DNA of 64,000 bases from Istiophorus platypterus (GCA_016859345.1 CM029120.1:25494001-25558000); one strand, 5' to 3'. Numbered from the stretch's first letter, positions 51,581 through 64,000 are shown. Made by a program: numbers and translations. Notes: generated by a model not told the origin, from the sequence alone.

Positions 51581-52232
51581 CAGCCCCAGATTGGGGAAAC
51601 ACCAACTAGTTGTTAAGAACTGCAGCTGAAATGTATATATTTTTTTTCTCCATAGGTAACAAGGGACATCAATAAGTAAACAAATTCATTTCACATTTGC
51701 AAAACATCACATCTGCAAAATGACAGAGATGCTTCTTATAGAAATAACAAGGAAAGTGGAATACGCTTCCGATAATGTGTAAGGGATTAATTTGTTTTAC
51801 ATGAAATTGGTCATCCAAATGTATGTCTAATGACAAAGCGTATAAACCTGTTGTGAATGGCCACATTTGAAGATGCATCATGGGGTAGGGGTGTGGATGA
51901 ATACGGGGATGAATTCGTGCACCATCATACAAAAAGTCACCAATGTAGCTTTGAAAAGAATGAAAAGACAGAGCTTAAGAGAGAAGTTCAAACTCTGCTT
52001 ACTTTCACATGTCCTAGCATTTGGCTAATAACAGTACGATTTGGGTGACTGTTAAAAGGGGTTCCAAATTTATACTTCATTTAGAGAATGCTGTCAATTA
52101 AAATTTCAACTTTCCTGGTTTGTCCAAATTTGTTTACTTATTGATGTCCCTTGTTACCTATGGAGAAAAAAAATATATACATTTCAGCTGCAGTTCTTAA
52201 CAACTAGTTGGTGTTTCCCCCATCTGGAGCTG
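51581..52232. mobile_element. MITE-like element with 106-bp terminal inverted repeats
   Basis: 51,581-51,686 and 52,127-52,232 are inverted copies, identical except for two differences close to the tips (tips cagccccaga and cagctccaga; interior aactagttgttaagaactgc and aggtaacaagggacatcaat). The total length is 652 bp with about 440 bp between the arms. No transposase domain is encoded; the two overlapping internal frames (51,669-51,932 minus; 51,857-52,048 plus) have no recognised motif. Flanks show only an imperfect shared aatga, so the target-site duplication, and with it the superfamily, is unclear. High arm identity suggests a young insertion or arm homogenisation. Confidence 0.8.
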
Positions 52233-52293
52233 TAATGACCGCATTCTTGAAGAAGATGCTGCACTCAAACATTTACTTGGACAAGCAACACAG
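52233..52293 (+). other. Possible exon remnant next to MITE
   Basis: Directly after the MITE the plus strand reads CNDRILEEDAALKHLLGQAT and then Q followed by a strong donor (cag-gtgaga) at 52,294. The acidic/leucine pattern and donor are exon-like, but the 5' side is occupied by the MITE arm and no partner exon was found. It could be chance. Confidence 0.2.
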
Positions 52294-52299
52294 GTGAGA

Positions 52300-53095
52300 T
52301 TATAATGTAGTGAAAGTATTGTCAGACAATATGTTTTGCTATTACAAGAGAATACATCTGATTAAGAAAACAACAAAGCTGATTATCTGAGATTGTCCAT
52401 AGGAAGCATCTGAGAATGTCTTCTATACAGAGAATTACAGATGAGAGTCCATGGTGTGACCATTGGTGTGACCATTGTACTCCTCTGCTTTGGTCAGGAC
52501 TCCTCTCTGTTATGAAAACCCAGCCGTATATCTTGACACCCCATGCTAGCACTGGGGTTTAGGGGTTACTTGGTCATATATAAACTTCAAACCCAAACAC
52601 TTCAAAATCCTCCAAAAACCATATCCTAAAATTTGTCAGAATGCTTTTCTTAATTTATAAAATTCATATTCATCTCTTGGTTCCATCCATAAAAACTCAT
52701 TTAATGAATCCTTGTGAAGATACCCCTGACAATGAATGGCATGTTTTTTTTAACATTCTTTACTGTGGAGTATGCCAACTTTTGTAAAGGCAGTAGAATA
52801 TCTGACTCCAAAGCAGATGAAATGTTAAAGTCCACACCAGCTCAAGCAAGTGATCAGCAACAACTTGTATCAAAACAGAACTTGCTGTAGTGGACCAGGG
52901 ATGCACTTCTAAATATATTACTTTCTGCGGTCTGTTTGAATGGACACATTGTTACAATTCATTCTGTGGGGAACCAGAATAGCTATACCAAATTACATGT
53001 AAACCATGAGATAATTGTGAAGAGATGTCACTCTGATCCAAAATGTTAATCTATTGATGGCCATGGATGAAAGGCCAAATGTTAGCCAAAATTTA
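52300..53095. other. Intergenic, no supported gene
   Basis: No exon or classified repeat was found. A short tandem (ggtgtgaccatt twice) lies near 52,452-52,478. Confidence 0.4.
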
Positions 53096-53099
53096 TAGG

Positions 53100-54400
53100 A
53101 TTCAATTCAAATAAAATCAATTCAATTTTATTTATATAGCACCATATCATAACAGACATTATCTCAGGGCACTTTTCAGACAGATCAGGTCTAGACCAGA
53201 CTCTTTATAGTTATTATTTACAGAGACCCAACATTTCCCCCCATGAACAAGAACTTGGCAATGAAAAACTCCCTTTCAACAGGTAGAAATGTTGAACAGA
53301 TCCCGGCTCATGGGGGGCGACCGTCTGCCTTTACCGGCTGGGTTGAGAGTGAGAGAGAGAGGGAGAGCGAGCGAGAGAGCAAGAGACAAGGGGGGGTAGC
53401 AAAATATAAATAAGAGAAAAGCTAATAGTTATACTAATTGGGTTATGATATTACTAATAGGACTTAATGAAATGGTAACAGTAGTAATCATAATAATTAA
53501 AGCAGTGGGTGCTGATCAGGCTTATGGGGCAGTAGATGGTCTGCAACCATGGATCCAGACTCTGCAGCATCAGAGGCAGAAAAAACTGCAGAAAGCGACA
53601 GGAGGTGAGAGGAGAGAGAGAGGAGAAAGCACAAAATTATGGGAGAGAGAAGAAGGACGATTTATGATAGGCAATTTTGGGACATTTATGCACACAGGGA
53701 GAGAGGAGGAGGAAAGGGAAGCTGTCTAGGCCTATAGCAGCATAGTCAGGGGATTACTCAAACTTGCCTGAGGTGACCCTTGCCTTAAGCTATATCAAAA
53801 AAGGGTGGTTTAAGGCTGCTTTTAAACATGGAAAGGGTGTCGGCCTCCCGGACCCAAACTGGTAGATGGTTCCACAGTAGAAGAGCCTGATAACCGAAGG
53901 CTCTGCCTCCCATTCTAATTGTGGAGACTCTAGGAACCACAAGTAGGTCTGCATTCTGGAAGTGAAGTTTTCTACTGGGTAGTAAGGTACTATGAGCTCT
54001 TTAAGGTAGGATGGTGTCTGGCCATTAAGGGCTTTGTAGGTGAGGAAGAGGATTTTAATTAGTATTCTGGATTTCACAGGGAGCCAAAACAGAGAAGCTA
54101 ATACAGGAGATATATGATCTCTTATTGTGGTTCTTGTCAATACTCTTGCAGCAGCATTCTGAATGAGCTGGAGTTGGTTTATTGGGACAGCTTGTAAATA
54201 AGTAGTTGCAATAATCGAGCCTAGAAGTAACAAAAGCATGTACTGGTTTTTCTGCGTCATTTTGAGAAAGGATGTGCCTGTTTTTTGCAATATTAAGTTG
54301 GTGAGAAAAGGCGGTCCTTGAAGTTTGTTTCATGTGGGAGTTAAAGGACATGTGGAATGGGATCCCTAAAGCCACTTTGGTGATGTAACATAAAAGTCTG
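53100..54400 (-). mobile_element. L2-like LINE, 3' end (RT C-terminal half + 3' UTR)
   Basis: The 3' terminus at 53,100-53,140 (aatcaattcaattttattta) and UTR (gagacccaacatttcccccc, GA-rich tract 53,345-53,390) are followed upstream by two overlapping minus-strand frames. One gives SFNSHMKQTSRTAFSHQLNI, LSQNDAEKPVHAFVTSRLDY; after a frameshift near 54,150-54,200 the other gives QLIQNAAARVLTRTTIRDHI, SPVLASLFWLPVKSRI and KALNGQTPSYLKELIVPYYP. These are the C-terminal blocks of an L2/CR1-type reverse transcriptase ORF. Compared with the 33.5-kb copy it extends further 5'. Confidence 0.9.
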
Positions 54401-56270
54401 CAGTGATTTTAAGTGCATAGAAATAGTGTAGGATAAATGAGTCGGAAAAACACAGGAGATTAAATGAAAGGAAACTTCTAATATATAACTGCAAATTGCC
54501 AAACTGTCCATGGTTAGCCTTAAAACAGGACTTATCTCACCTACTACAGATGTGATCTGGGATAGTATATTGTTCCTCCACTAAATCACTGCATTGTCAA
54601 AAACAACATGGCTAATAAAGGTATTTTATCAGATTTCATTCACTCAGGCTTGGTTGTCAGATGCAAGGCAATACCCTTTTATTTAATGACCAGAAAGCTT
54701 TTCATGTCATGTGAACAACAAGTCAAATTAAATGAAACCACATGGGTCATTTGTCATGACCCTTACGGTACATTATTAGAAAAAAATACTTTGGTTGACT
54801 GCCTCATTTTTGTATTTTATCTTTAGAATAATAAATTGTTAGGCTCTGTAATCAATTTATTATCTTTCTTCCTCTATCTCCTTCACTCTTCATCCTATCC
54901 CTCCTCTCCATTCTCTCCATATCGTACAGGGATTGAATTTAAAAAAAATTAAAATTCTGAGTTTTTTTTTTTTTCAAGTCGATCCAAATTCCCCACTGAC
55001 AATTTGTAAAACTTACAAAGGTGACCCATATCAGCCCTTGAAGGCCCATTAAACAAAAAGCATTTTAAGTGTTAAATTAAAAATGATGCACTATATTTGA
55101 AGATTGTATAGTAGCCTTTATCCAAGTAGACTGAATGACTACAAATCACCTACATTTCAATGGTAGTATGGATCCTAAGACCTGTAACCCAACCCCAGAT
55201 TATTACCCACGGTTATGTCCTAACTTGAAAAGATGTTTGCAATGATGCTATGGATTCACTTGACACTTGCTGGTGTCTGGGCAACTTTTACACAGCAGAT
55301 TTCTCTTTAACTAGCCGAGCAAGTTGTTAGTAGTAAAGAACAGTGATATGAAGCTGCTTTTCTGAGCCAAAAGCCCCCTCTGTTGGCCAAAACAGGCATA
55401 TTGCAAGACATGCACCTGGCTGTTATGCATCCCAATCTTTCTTCCAGGTTGTGGATTAGTCATATTTTCGTTATGTTAATCATGATCTTTTCCTAAACCT
55501 AAGTACTTTCTTAAGGTTAGTAAAACCCTTGTCATTATGGTTACAATAATACACACATGGTAAAGGTTGTGGAAAAGTCATGGGTACAAAAATGTTGACT
55601 ATGGCTTCACACAGGAAACAAAACGTCTTATTAGATATTCAGACTTATGACATTCACATTCAAACAGTCTCCGGTGTGAATGTCCTTCTATTGTTTCTCT
55701 ATATACTGTCACTTCAGTTCCTCCTTTCCTTCCCTCATAATTACTATGGCCACTAGAGGTCAACTAATAGTAAAACATGTAACTACGGGTTGTAAAACTT
55801 GCTTGCACAGATTGTTTTTTATAGGATATTCTCCATGTGACTTCCATCCAGCTACGACTTCCATGATCTTTCTTTGGACATGTCAATATTTTCCTATGTG
55901 TTCTTTTTGCTATACATAGGTGAGGAAACAGCAGACATCAAAGTGGGTGTGTGTATGTTTTCTTAACCATTTCCCTCTGCAGAGTGGCATGTGTATTATT
56001 TAAAAGGGTCTTATGGGAACAGATCGGGAATGGTGCGTTGTAGTCTGGTTTCTAGGTCTGATTTAGAGACCATGGAAGCTGACAAGATACAGCTTTCTGT
56101 TTGACTCCAGATGGCAAAATGTCATCAGCCTCATCACTTTGAATCAACACACTTAAACAACATTAGTTTAATCAGTTCTTTATAAGCCTAAATATGTCAT
56201 CTGGATTGCTCCAGGCTATGTGTCAAGCCCCTACCTGCCCCCTGTCTCACACACAGGATCTGTTCCTCAG

Positions 56271-56422
56271 GGATTGCTTTGGATGAGAGGAAGCTGAATC
56301 AACATGAAGGCTTTGACTCCTGTCAGTTTGCTCCAGCAGGCCTCACAACAGAGGCAGAGGAGCAGGTGGACTTTCAGCTCCCAGGAGGAAGTGACATGAT
56401 GCCCCACGGAGAGAATGTGGGG
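56271..56422 (+). other. Possible exon, unassigned
   Basis: A possible acceptor (gttcctcag) is followed by an open frame IALDERKLNQHEGFDSCQFA, PAGLTTEAEEQVDFQLPGGS, DMMPHGENVG and a possible donor (ggg-gtcaga). It is acidic and G+C-richer than its surroundings. No family is recognised and the splice sites are only moderate. Confidence 0.2.
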
Positions 56423-57572
56423 GTCAGAAATCTTTTACTGTCTGCTCTAGCTTTGATGATGTACATATGATCAGCTGTCATCCGATGAAGAGAGAGATTT
56501 GCTGTCTCCGTTTTACAGTACAGATAGTATAGAGTTACCTAACTACACTGCTTTGTAGAAAGCCTCATTAAGAAATCCCTGTTGTTTTTGAGACAGCACA
56601 AATTAGCACTAGATTAGAAGAAAACAATTAAAACTAGACCAATATATGGAAGATTGCCTTGTGGTATGATAGATTAGCCATATCCATTTTTCAAGATAGT
56701 TTGAATTAAAAGTGGATTAATTAGAAATAAACTAGAATAATTCAATTTAGCCATAAGCAATTACTCTGTTTATACAAGCAGGCTGAAAACAGTTTGCAAC
56801 AGACTGGCAAGTTTGCTACTAAGGAGTTTTTACTTGCTCTGCTATTATATTAACTGATTAATTATACTTTCAAATTGATCTATTTAAGGACTATTATGAG
56901 TTGTGTTTTTTATACCACTCTTTTTCAAGCTAACTTTTTTAGCCTTCAATCTGTGCTTTAAACAGGTTTTAGGGTATTATCACACTATGAATTGTCTGTT
57001 TTTTGTCGATGGCTGTGTGTGCAAAATGTATGCAAGCCTGTACACAGCTACGACAGAGCAGCCGACATTTAGAAAGCGGAATGTACTTTGAAGAACATGA
57101 CAACCAGAAAAAAGGATAGAGCCGATTCACCTGAGGTGTGTCAGACCACACTTGGACTTCAAGGACCCTATTAAACCATTAGCATGCTTCCCTAATTTCT
57201 ACACTAGCATTAATTAACTAAACTATTGAAGAAATTTCATTCTGTTGCTCTAGCTCTGTAAAATGTCTCTAACAACATCTACGAAACCTCCACAACCACA
57301 TGTCATATTTTATGTATTTCATATGTCTTGAAATGACAAACAAAACCTTGTCATTTAACATATATACAGTCAAAAACATGAATGTAGTGACCAGTAAAAG
57401 CAAACTGATAAAACAACTTCTACTCCCTAAGTTTAGGGATCACCATGAGACTTTAAAACAGGCTCAAGGACCAGAAATCCATTTAGAGTTTCTGAGCTGT
57501 AACTTGTGTATTACTGTATTGCTATTATTTCCTGCATATCTTGTAATATGTCTGAGATGTCTTCCTTTTCAG

Positions 57573-57686
57573 GGCTTACTTGAAGACAGGGATGAAAATC
57601 TAAGTGTTCTCTACATGCGGGGTAGTTGTTTCCAAATTGATGTGCAAGGACCAAAATTGATGAAAGAGAAAATTAACAATAGTTAA
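57573..57686 (+). other. Possible terminal exon, unassigned
   Basis: A strong acceptor (tgtcttccttttcag) is followed by GLLEDRDENLSVLYMRGSCF, QIDVQGPKLMKEKINNS and a stop at 57,684-57,686. The frame is short and matches no known family, so it is as likely to be chance as a gene. Confidence 0.15.
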
Positions 57687-60600
57687 ATTACAAGAATGAA
57701 TATGTTTCACTGCTTTTTTCATTCAAAGTATAGACATACAGATATCCCCAGGTGGAGAGGCATCACAGGCAGGTGACCCCTCTCAGGGTCAGGCTGGAGC
57801 ACACGAGCAATCGAGCCCAAGAAGATTCAGCTGTCTAACTGCTAGAAACAGTCTGACACAAAGGCATGTGACCCAGGCAGGGGAGGAACAGCTTACTGAT
57901 GCAACTGGAGAAAACAAAGGCCCTCTAAATACAAATAAACCTATGTAACATCTGCAGACAGAGAAAGGGGAGGCGCAGGGAGGCTAACTGCTTCTACCAG
58001 AACCGCTAAGAATGAGCGGGGACCATGTGACTGGAGAGTAAATAAATCAAACGGCATGAAGCGGGGATGCAGCATGGGGTTTAGACCCCTCAGGCAGACG
58101 GATGCTCTGGCCTACATGGTAGAGGTCTGGTCTATCAGAGGACTGGACAACCACAGCTGTGTTTTCACTGTGTTTGTTCCTGAGGGTTATTGGAGAGGCT
58201 CCAATATCCAAAAACTCCTCTAAGATGCCTGTGCTACATTACACACATGCTGGTGTGATCTTGAAAATTATTGTGATTAGTATTAACAGCATGAAAAATA
58301 ATGTTTTAATGGAAATATTGGTATTGATTAGATTAATATCTTTATAGTAGCAATAATGGTGGTGGTAATGTGAATACTACAACTAACAGTAGTAGGAAAC
58401 CTGTCCTACAAAATATATTTATATAATCGCTAGTTTAATTTGCAGTTGTTCAAATTAACTGTAGCTTAAATTTTGTTGATCAGAAAAATTTTGTCATCCC
58501 TATGGTGACTATAGGGTCATTTCGGAACCAGAGACCATGGGTTGATGGATCAATCCATAAGGTGTTGTCCTACAGGACAGATGTTCTGCCAAAGTCACTG
58601 AGTGGACTCTATTTTAACTGTTATTATTGCCTATGGCCTTAATGCACATACTGAGAAATCTGAGTATGTGACAAATAAATCCTTTAACCTTAAATCTCTC
58701 CTTTCATTTGTTACCTCATTTGTATGTGCAGATTTAGATGTAGATGTTAATCCATCTCTCAACACTTCCTGACTTCTCTAGTCTGGCTCTCAACCTTAAG
58801 CCCACTGGTTCCTACGGAAGACATACTACATCATTTAAAATAAAGGCTCACAAATATATATACTTTAATTAAAAAAAAAAAAAAAAAAAAAAAAGCTGCG
58901 TCATTTCCTAAAACTGTTTGCCACTCAAATTTTGACCAAGCATGACTCAAACAGGGAGAAACAATGCAATAAAATTACAATTATTAGGGCCTATTTTTAG
59001 CATTGGATTAATACACATTATATTTGTGTATATGTGGGATTGGGTGACAACAAACTACAGTGTGTTCATGGTAATGAAGGAACATGTCACCAAAAGCAAC
59101 AGTATGGTCACCAATGTCCATTTAATGGAGCTCTATGACTCAGAGAAATAGAATACATCATACTTAGATACATACAATTCTTGTGGTAGGAAAAAGTCAG
59201 TGATGGTTTGAGTCTGCACATTTGTTGACAGAAGAAAAATACTGAATATCATCAGACCTATCCTTTGAGATAAATACATAGAGGCCATAACATAACATTT
59301 TATGATATGGAAATTTTACTATTCCATGATGATTGTATTGTCTGGGAGGCTATTATTATTTGAATTCTCACAACTGATGGTGTGTCAGGTGGTGGCATTC
59401 CAACAGCTGAGGGCAGCCTTTGCCATAGTTTGAAGGCTAACAGAGTGCACTGAGTAAGAATACTGAGACTGAATAGGAACTTGGAGAATATAACAGGTTT
59501 CTTTTGCTGCTGCAGCAGCACAATCCTGTTTCAGTCTATAATGGAAAGCGACACCATATATCTTTCACAAATACACACAGTGTCGTAAAATGATCTAGTG
59601 TATGACCGTGTTGTGACCCAAATTGTTCAGATTGTGTTGTACAGAACGAAGTAGCAGCATCTGCAGCAAACTATAAACATTCCCAACTTTCCCCTCTCCT
59701 TTACCTCCAAGCTGCCAGCAGCATTCAACTTTATTTGCTATTGTTGAGGACTGTCCAAAGGCGGGATCTCTATAACTAAGCATGCCTTTTATTACTCTAT
59801 TCATACACAAGATTGATGCTCTATTGAAGATGAGAACTCCTGTTTCCCTTACTGCTTCTCTCCACATTTTACCTAAACAGCAACTAGAGGCCCTTCCATG
59901 GTGACATGTGAATCTTTACAATAGTGAAAGCTATGTGTAGAGAAAAATCCATTCAGGTAAATGAATGTGTCAGAGGTGAAAGTCCTTCCTGTTTACATAG
60001 AATAAAGACAGCAACTGCTCAGTTTTGGTCTGTAGCTTACAGGTTTTCTGCAGCCTATATTTCAATATATATCTAGTATATGCAATATTTTATAATGTAT
60101 AAAAATGTAAAGAAAACAAAAGGACCAAGGCATTCCTACTTTTGAGGGAACCCTGTGACTTTCCAATAAGAAATGCACATAACAGACACCTCAAGCACAA
60201 GCTCTACCTTTGGGGCCCACGTAGACGCCCTGTAACACCTGTGGGAATTACAAGACCAAAGGAGGAAGTCAGGTGACATTGTTATAAAGTCACAAAGTCT
60301 GTGTAGGGAGGAGGTGGGGATGGATGGGCCAAAAAGAAAAAAATATATATAATCCTCATTATACGCAATATATGTTTGGATGTTCAAACAATATATATAA
60401 TTTTTGAACACCCAAATCAATAAGGTACTTTTTATTTAGTTGTAATGCTCAAATATGAGAACATGGGAAATATGCGATGTTTTGGCTACCAACAACATTG
60501 TCAACAGGTGTAGTAAATGTAGTTTTCTTGTTGTTAGTTAACTTGGATGTTTGACCATTGCTGTGCAGAATGATGTACAGTATGTGCAGAATTTGACTCT

Positions 60601-62399
60601 AAAAGGCTACTGAAGGGGGAACTTGAACCTGTATAAAAAGGAGCATGATTTTGTGATATCACTTCTAATTTGGAGCCAATCATCGTCTAATATGTATATT
60701 TACACATACACTGAGAGCTGGCCTTTATGTGAAGTATAAGACATTTTGTGTCTACTAGTTAAAACTTAGAAATTGATAATATCTGTATATTCCTAAATTC
60801 TGGATTTTTCTGTGGGGGAGAAGGAATCGCTGTAAATTAACTTGTTGCCAAATAATTGCTTATATCAACATCCAGCAGTTACAAACCATTATTATCATCA
60901 GAACACAATGGTGATAATGGGATTTTGTTTTTGGTATTTACACATTCAAAAAAAAGACATTAAAAAAATTCAGAACTTTATAACATATTTTGCAAATAGT
61001 GAAATTTGTTGCCCTAATATGATTTGACCTTGTCTGAAACACACAGAAATTGAATCAAATATAGATTTCAATTTCACATCCTCCACAGGAACAAGTTTTG
61101 TATTGCAGTTTGTTTCAAACAAAGTGCTTGTCATCATCCAAAAGCATCTGAAACTACCTTCTAGTGGTGGAAGTAAAAGGTCATATTTCCAACAGTTTTT
61201 GTAACCATTCAAAATCATGTGAACAGCAAGGGTTTGAACTTCTCATTATTTCTCTGCTTTTCTTGAAGAATACTACCCCTAACAGCCAGGCTTTTGTAAA
61301 TGCACGGCAAGAGACTGAGGATTGACATCTGTCACTGACAGATGCAGGGGCCTAATACCAGGATTTATTTCCACATTCCCTTTGTGAAAATCATTTTGAC
61401 AGGTATAAGAAACATAATTACAACTCATGTTGAGTTTTAATAATTCATATGAAAATTAAGTGAAAATTAAATTCACCTCAATGTATAGTTATGAATACAA
61501 ACAGCAGGGGGCAGCACATTGACTTTCCCTCCACATTGGTGTTGAGTGTAGCTGAGTATTCTCTCCGGACGACAAAGAAAATGTGAAATGATAACTTTTA
61601 AAAGCTATGCTGCTGGCATGATTTCATAGAAATAATTATGCTTCAGATCCCACGGGTGATAGAGACTGTCCTCTGGAAATGGGAGGGGGCACTGCTGATA
61701 CCAAAGAGCTCAGCAACAGGAATGTCCCCAATGCCACAAAAACAAAACAGAAAAAAACCACAAGACATTAAAAGTACCAGAGTATGGTGTTCCCAGACTT
61801 TGGTTTCTACTTCATTACAGTTTTATATCTGTTGGGTGGGGATATGAATTGTGTACTGTAGAGGAGATCGGGAAGGTTGGGTGGGAGGTTCAGAGGACAC
61901 TGCTTGAATTTGAACAAACTGTCACGATAGTGTATGACGAGCATGAAAAAACAAGTAGTAAAATAATCAAATGATTTAAAACAGGTCAGTAGAGATTTAA
62001 CAGCATTAAGAAGTTTGCTGTATAAAAGTCCAGAAAGTGTCACATATTAGGATATGTGAAAAGTAATGAAAACATTAACATCATCAAATAATGAATAACA
62101 TTTGGTCAAAGCATGCATTTTAGTCTCCCATTTGCATTGTACAAAGGATCTAGTCTCATCTTTTCTCTCAGCTCACTTATGTAGTACATACTCTCACTAT
62201 AATGAAGGAGAGGTTAATGAAAACTTTGGACAGAGAGTCAGTATGCCTCAAAGGAAGTTCTTGTCAGACTGTTGGACATGTAATAAAACTTTCCAAAGCA
62301 GACAACCCAACAATCATGCTAATGCAGGGGCTGTGTGTGAATTATTACTTTAGTTTGTGAATACCTCTCTGCTCCTTCCTTTCAGACACCCCTATCTTG

Positions 62400-64000
62400 T
62401 GCTTACGTACTGAGGTAAGTGCATTGTGTCACTTCCTGCTGCCAGTTTTTTGTGCGATCAGAAATTTGTTTTGCTTCACTGCTTTGACCCAGTCTCCACT
62501 ACAGCAGCTAAATTACCACCATACTTTTAAACCCACACCAAGCACTCATAGATTGTCCTGCCTGTAGCGACTCCCTCGCTACTTCACAGTCACTCATAAG
62601 CTTCTCAATCCTGTTAGTTACTTTAGCCTAGCAGTTAGCAATGGCTTCTCCCTCTCCAGCTCCCTCCTACTCAGTGTGTTTAATGTTCATTTATAACTCT
62701 GCCTGCCTTAGTGATAAGGGCACGTGTATTAAATGTAGTTTATTTTCAGCGATGGAGATGAGGCTCAGTTAATTGGAAGCACGGCTTCGCACCACGGAAA
62801 AAAAATCTTTGGCAACAGTAGTTAGCAGCCCCCAGTAGCCAGTGCAAACCATCCTTGCGTAGCTGCTACTCTCGCCCCGGCAGCTTCCGAACAGTCAGGG
62901 CGGCTGATGACAGTCCCTAATAAGAGGCACAGCCCCAGACAAAAGCCCGAGATTGGCCAAAGACCAGGCCATGTTTCAAATAGATTCTCCCCACTCAACG
63001 ACACACCCACTGAGAAACAAACTCTGGTTAAGGGCAGCTCAATTTTAAGAAACGTAAAGTTAGTGACACCAGCAATCATAGTTAATTGTGTTCCTGGGGC
63101 CAGAGCAGGTGATGTTGCATCATATTTAAAACTTCTGGCTAAGGATAAGCCTAAATATAGCAAGACTGTTATTCACGTAACGCCCCTGGGGCCCCTGCCA
63201 AATTTTACCAGTGACGATATGTACAGCCACAAGTCATCGTTCCATCGCTGGCTGTCGATGTGGTGTCCAGCAAATGACATTGGCTTTATAGACAATTGGT
63301 GGACTTTTTGGGGAAGACCTGGTCTGATTAGGAGAGATGGCTACATCCCACTATGGATGCAGCAGCTCTCATCTCTAGAAATCTGATCAAGTTGATTAGA
63401 AAACCAAAATAATGACAACCCAGCGTTGTAGTCTTACACACTTCTCTGTGTCTCTATTACAGCTGTCACTCGCTCAATACCTATGGAGACTGTGTCTGCT
63501 CCCGACCACCTAAATTAATTAACTCAGACAAAAGAGGAGCTGTACCGAAAAACCTAATAAGAATTAAGACTACCAATACTAAAATACAACAAAATATGAG
63601 AATTAAATGTGGACTCTTAAACATTAGATCACTCCCATCCAAAGCTGTATTATTTAATGATTTGATATCAGATCATCACATTCATATATTTTTTCTTACT
63701 GAAACCTGAATGTCTCATGATGAATTTGTTAGCTCAAATGACCCCCCCCCTCCCAGTCATATTAATACTCATATTAGTTGAGTATTCTCATATAGAGTTG
63801 CAGCTATTTTCAGCTCCAGCCTTTTAATCAACCCTAAACCTAAAAACAGCCTTGGCTCATTCGAAAGCCTGAGGAAAGCCAACCTGGGAAACTTTAAAGC
63901 CTGTCCTATTTGTAATAGTGTACCGTGCTCCTGGACCATACTCTGAATTTCTACCTTAATTCTCAGAGGTTTTATCAATCTTAGTCATGAGTACGAACAA
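62400..64000 (+). mobile_element. L2-like LINE, 5' half (5' UTR, ORF1/esterase, endonuclease), runs off right edge
   Basis: From the ATG at 62,641 the frame reads MASPSPAPSYSVCLMFIYNS, then CLSDKGTCIKCSLFSAMEMR, with a stop at 62,770 (probably CAA to TAA). A second block at 62,907-63,386 includes KGSSILRNVKL, CVPGARAGDVASYL, FHRWLSMWCPANDIGFIDNW and RRDGYIPLW. This is an SGNH/GDSL-esterase-like domain in which the GDS nucleophile motif reads GSS, and about 40 residues in the middle appear missing. From 63,600 comes the endonuclease start: IKCGLLNIRSLPSKAVLFND, then FFLTET followed by TGA (63,707-63,709) where the family has a tryptophan codon. The remainder lies beyond the window. Stops make this copy inactive. 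Confidence 0.85.

Larger units (their letters stand above)
54400..62390. other. Long intergenic stretch, weak exon-like frames only
   Basis: AT-rich sequence with a poly-A tract at about 58,868-58,894, and a G+C-richer patch at 57,745-58,140 with no coherent frame. Two weak exon-like frames are listed separately. No RNA gene or classified transposon was recognised. Confidence 0.4.

Noticed and set aside
53445..53729. 94-codon plus-strand frame
   Set aside because: It lies antisense within the LINE 3' UTR, including its GA-rich tract.
57745..58140. G+C-rich patch as a possible exon or CpG island
   Set aside because: All frames are broken by stops, and no promoter or exon pattern was recognisable.
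62822..63163. 113-codon minus-strand frame
   Set aside because: Antisense to the LINE ORF1/esterase region.

Overview
The window looks like teleost fish nuclear DNA. It is AT-rich and dominated by non-coding sequence, microsatellites and decayed transposable elements (several Tc1 families, an L2/Maui-type LINE family, a Ty3/gypsy element and SINE-like units), and the recognisable coding sequence lies in short, intron-separated exons. There are no bacterial operons, ribosome binding sites or CRISPR arrays. Nearly all long open frames are chance frames or transposon debris, so protein-coding evidence was sought from splice-site-bounded exons and family motifs.

Layout. 1-585: 3' part of a Tc1 element inside an intron of lamtor3. 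613-1147 (minus): the first two coding exons of lamtor3 (MAD, then DLKRYLYKQLQ), with promoter and 5' UTR to about 1.7 kb; the rest of the gene lies off the left edge. 5.35-6.51 kb: internally deleted Tc1 copy. 11.26-17.58 kb (plus): a broken YIPF5/YIPF7-family Golgi membrane protein gene with at least three disabling changes and two in-frame micro-duplications. Its largest intron is packed with mobile DNA, including a near-identical 388-bp inverted repeat that brackets a dead gypsy element. 21.3-21.75 kb: another Tc1 relic.

30.4-30.64, 33.5-34.55, 42.8-44.66, 53.1-54.4 and 62.4-64.0 kb hold pieces of one L2-like LINE family, the last being the 5' half (ORF1/esterase/endonuclease) running off the right edge. 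33,104-33,430 (minus) is a first exon of a retinol dehydrogenase 14-like short-chain dehydrogenase with an altered cofactor loop and no second exon found. 42,414-42,662 (minus) is an 82-codon exon-like frame of unknown identity. 51,581-52,232 is a MITE-like element with 106-bp, about 98% identical terminal inverted repeats.

The only clearly functional gene is lamtor3, the Ragulator subunit that anchors mTORC1 and MAPK signalling at late endosomes. The other host-gene traces are a YIPF pseudogene, an orphan RDH exon and a few unassigned exon-like frames. I found no evidence of a new multi-gene system. The most unusual structures are the TE-mosaic inverted duplication, the YIPF gene decay and the unassigned exon candidates. 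Family names come from recognition of sequence patterns without database searches.
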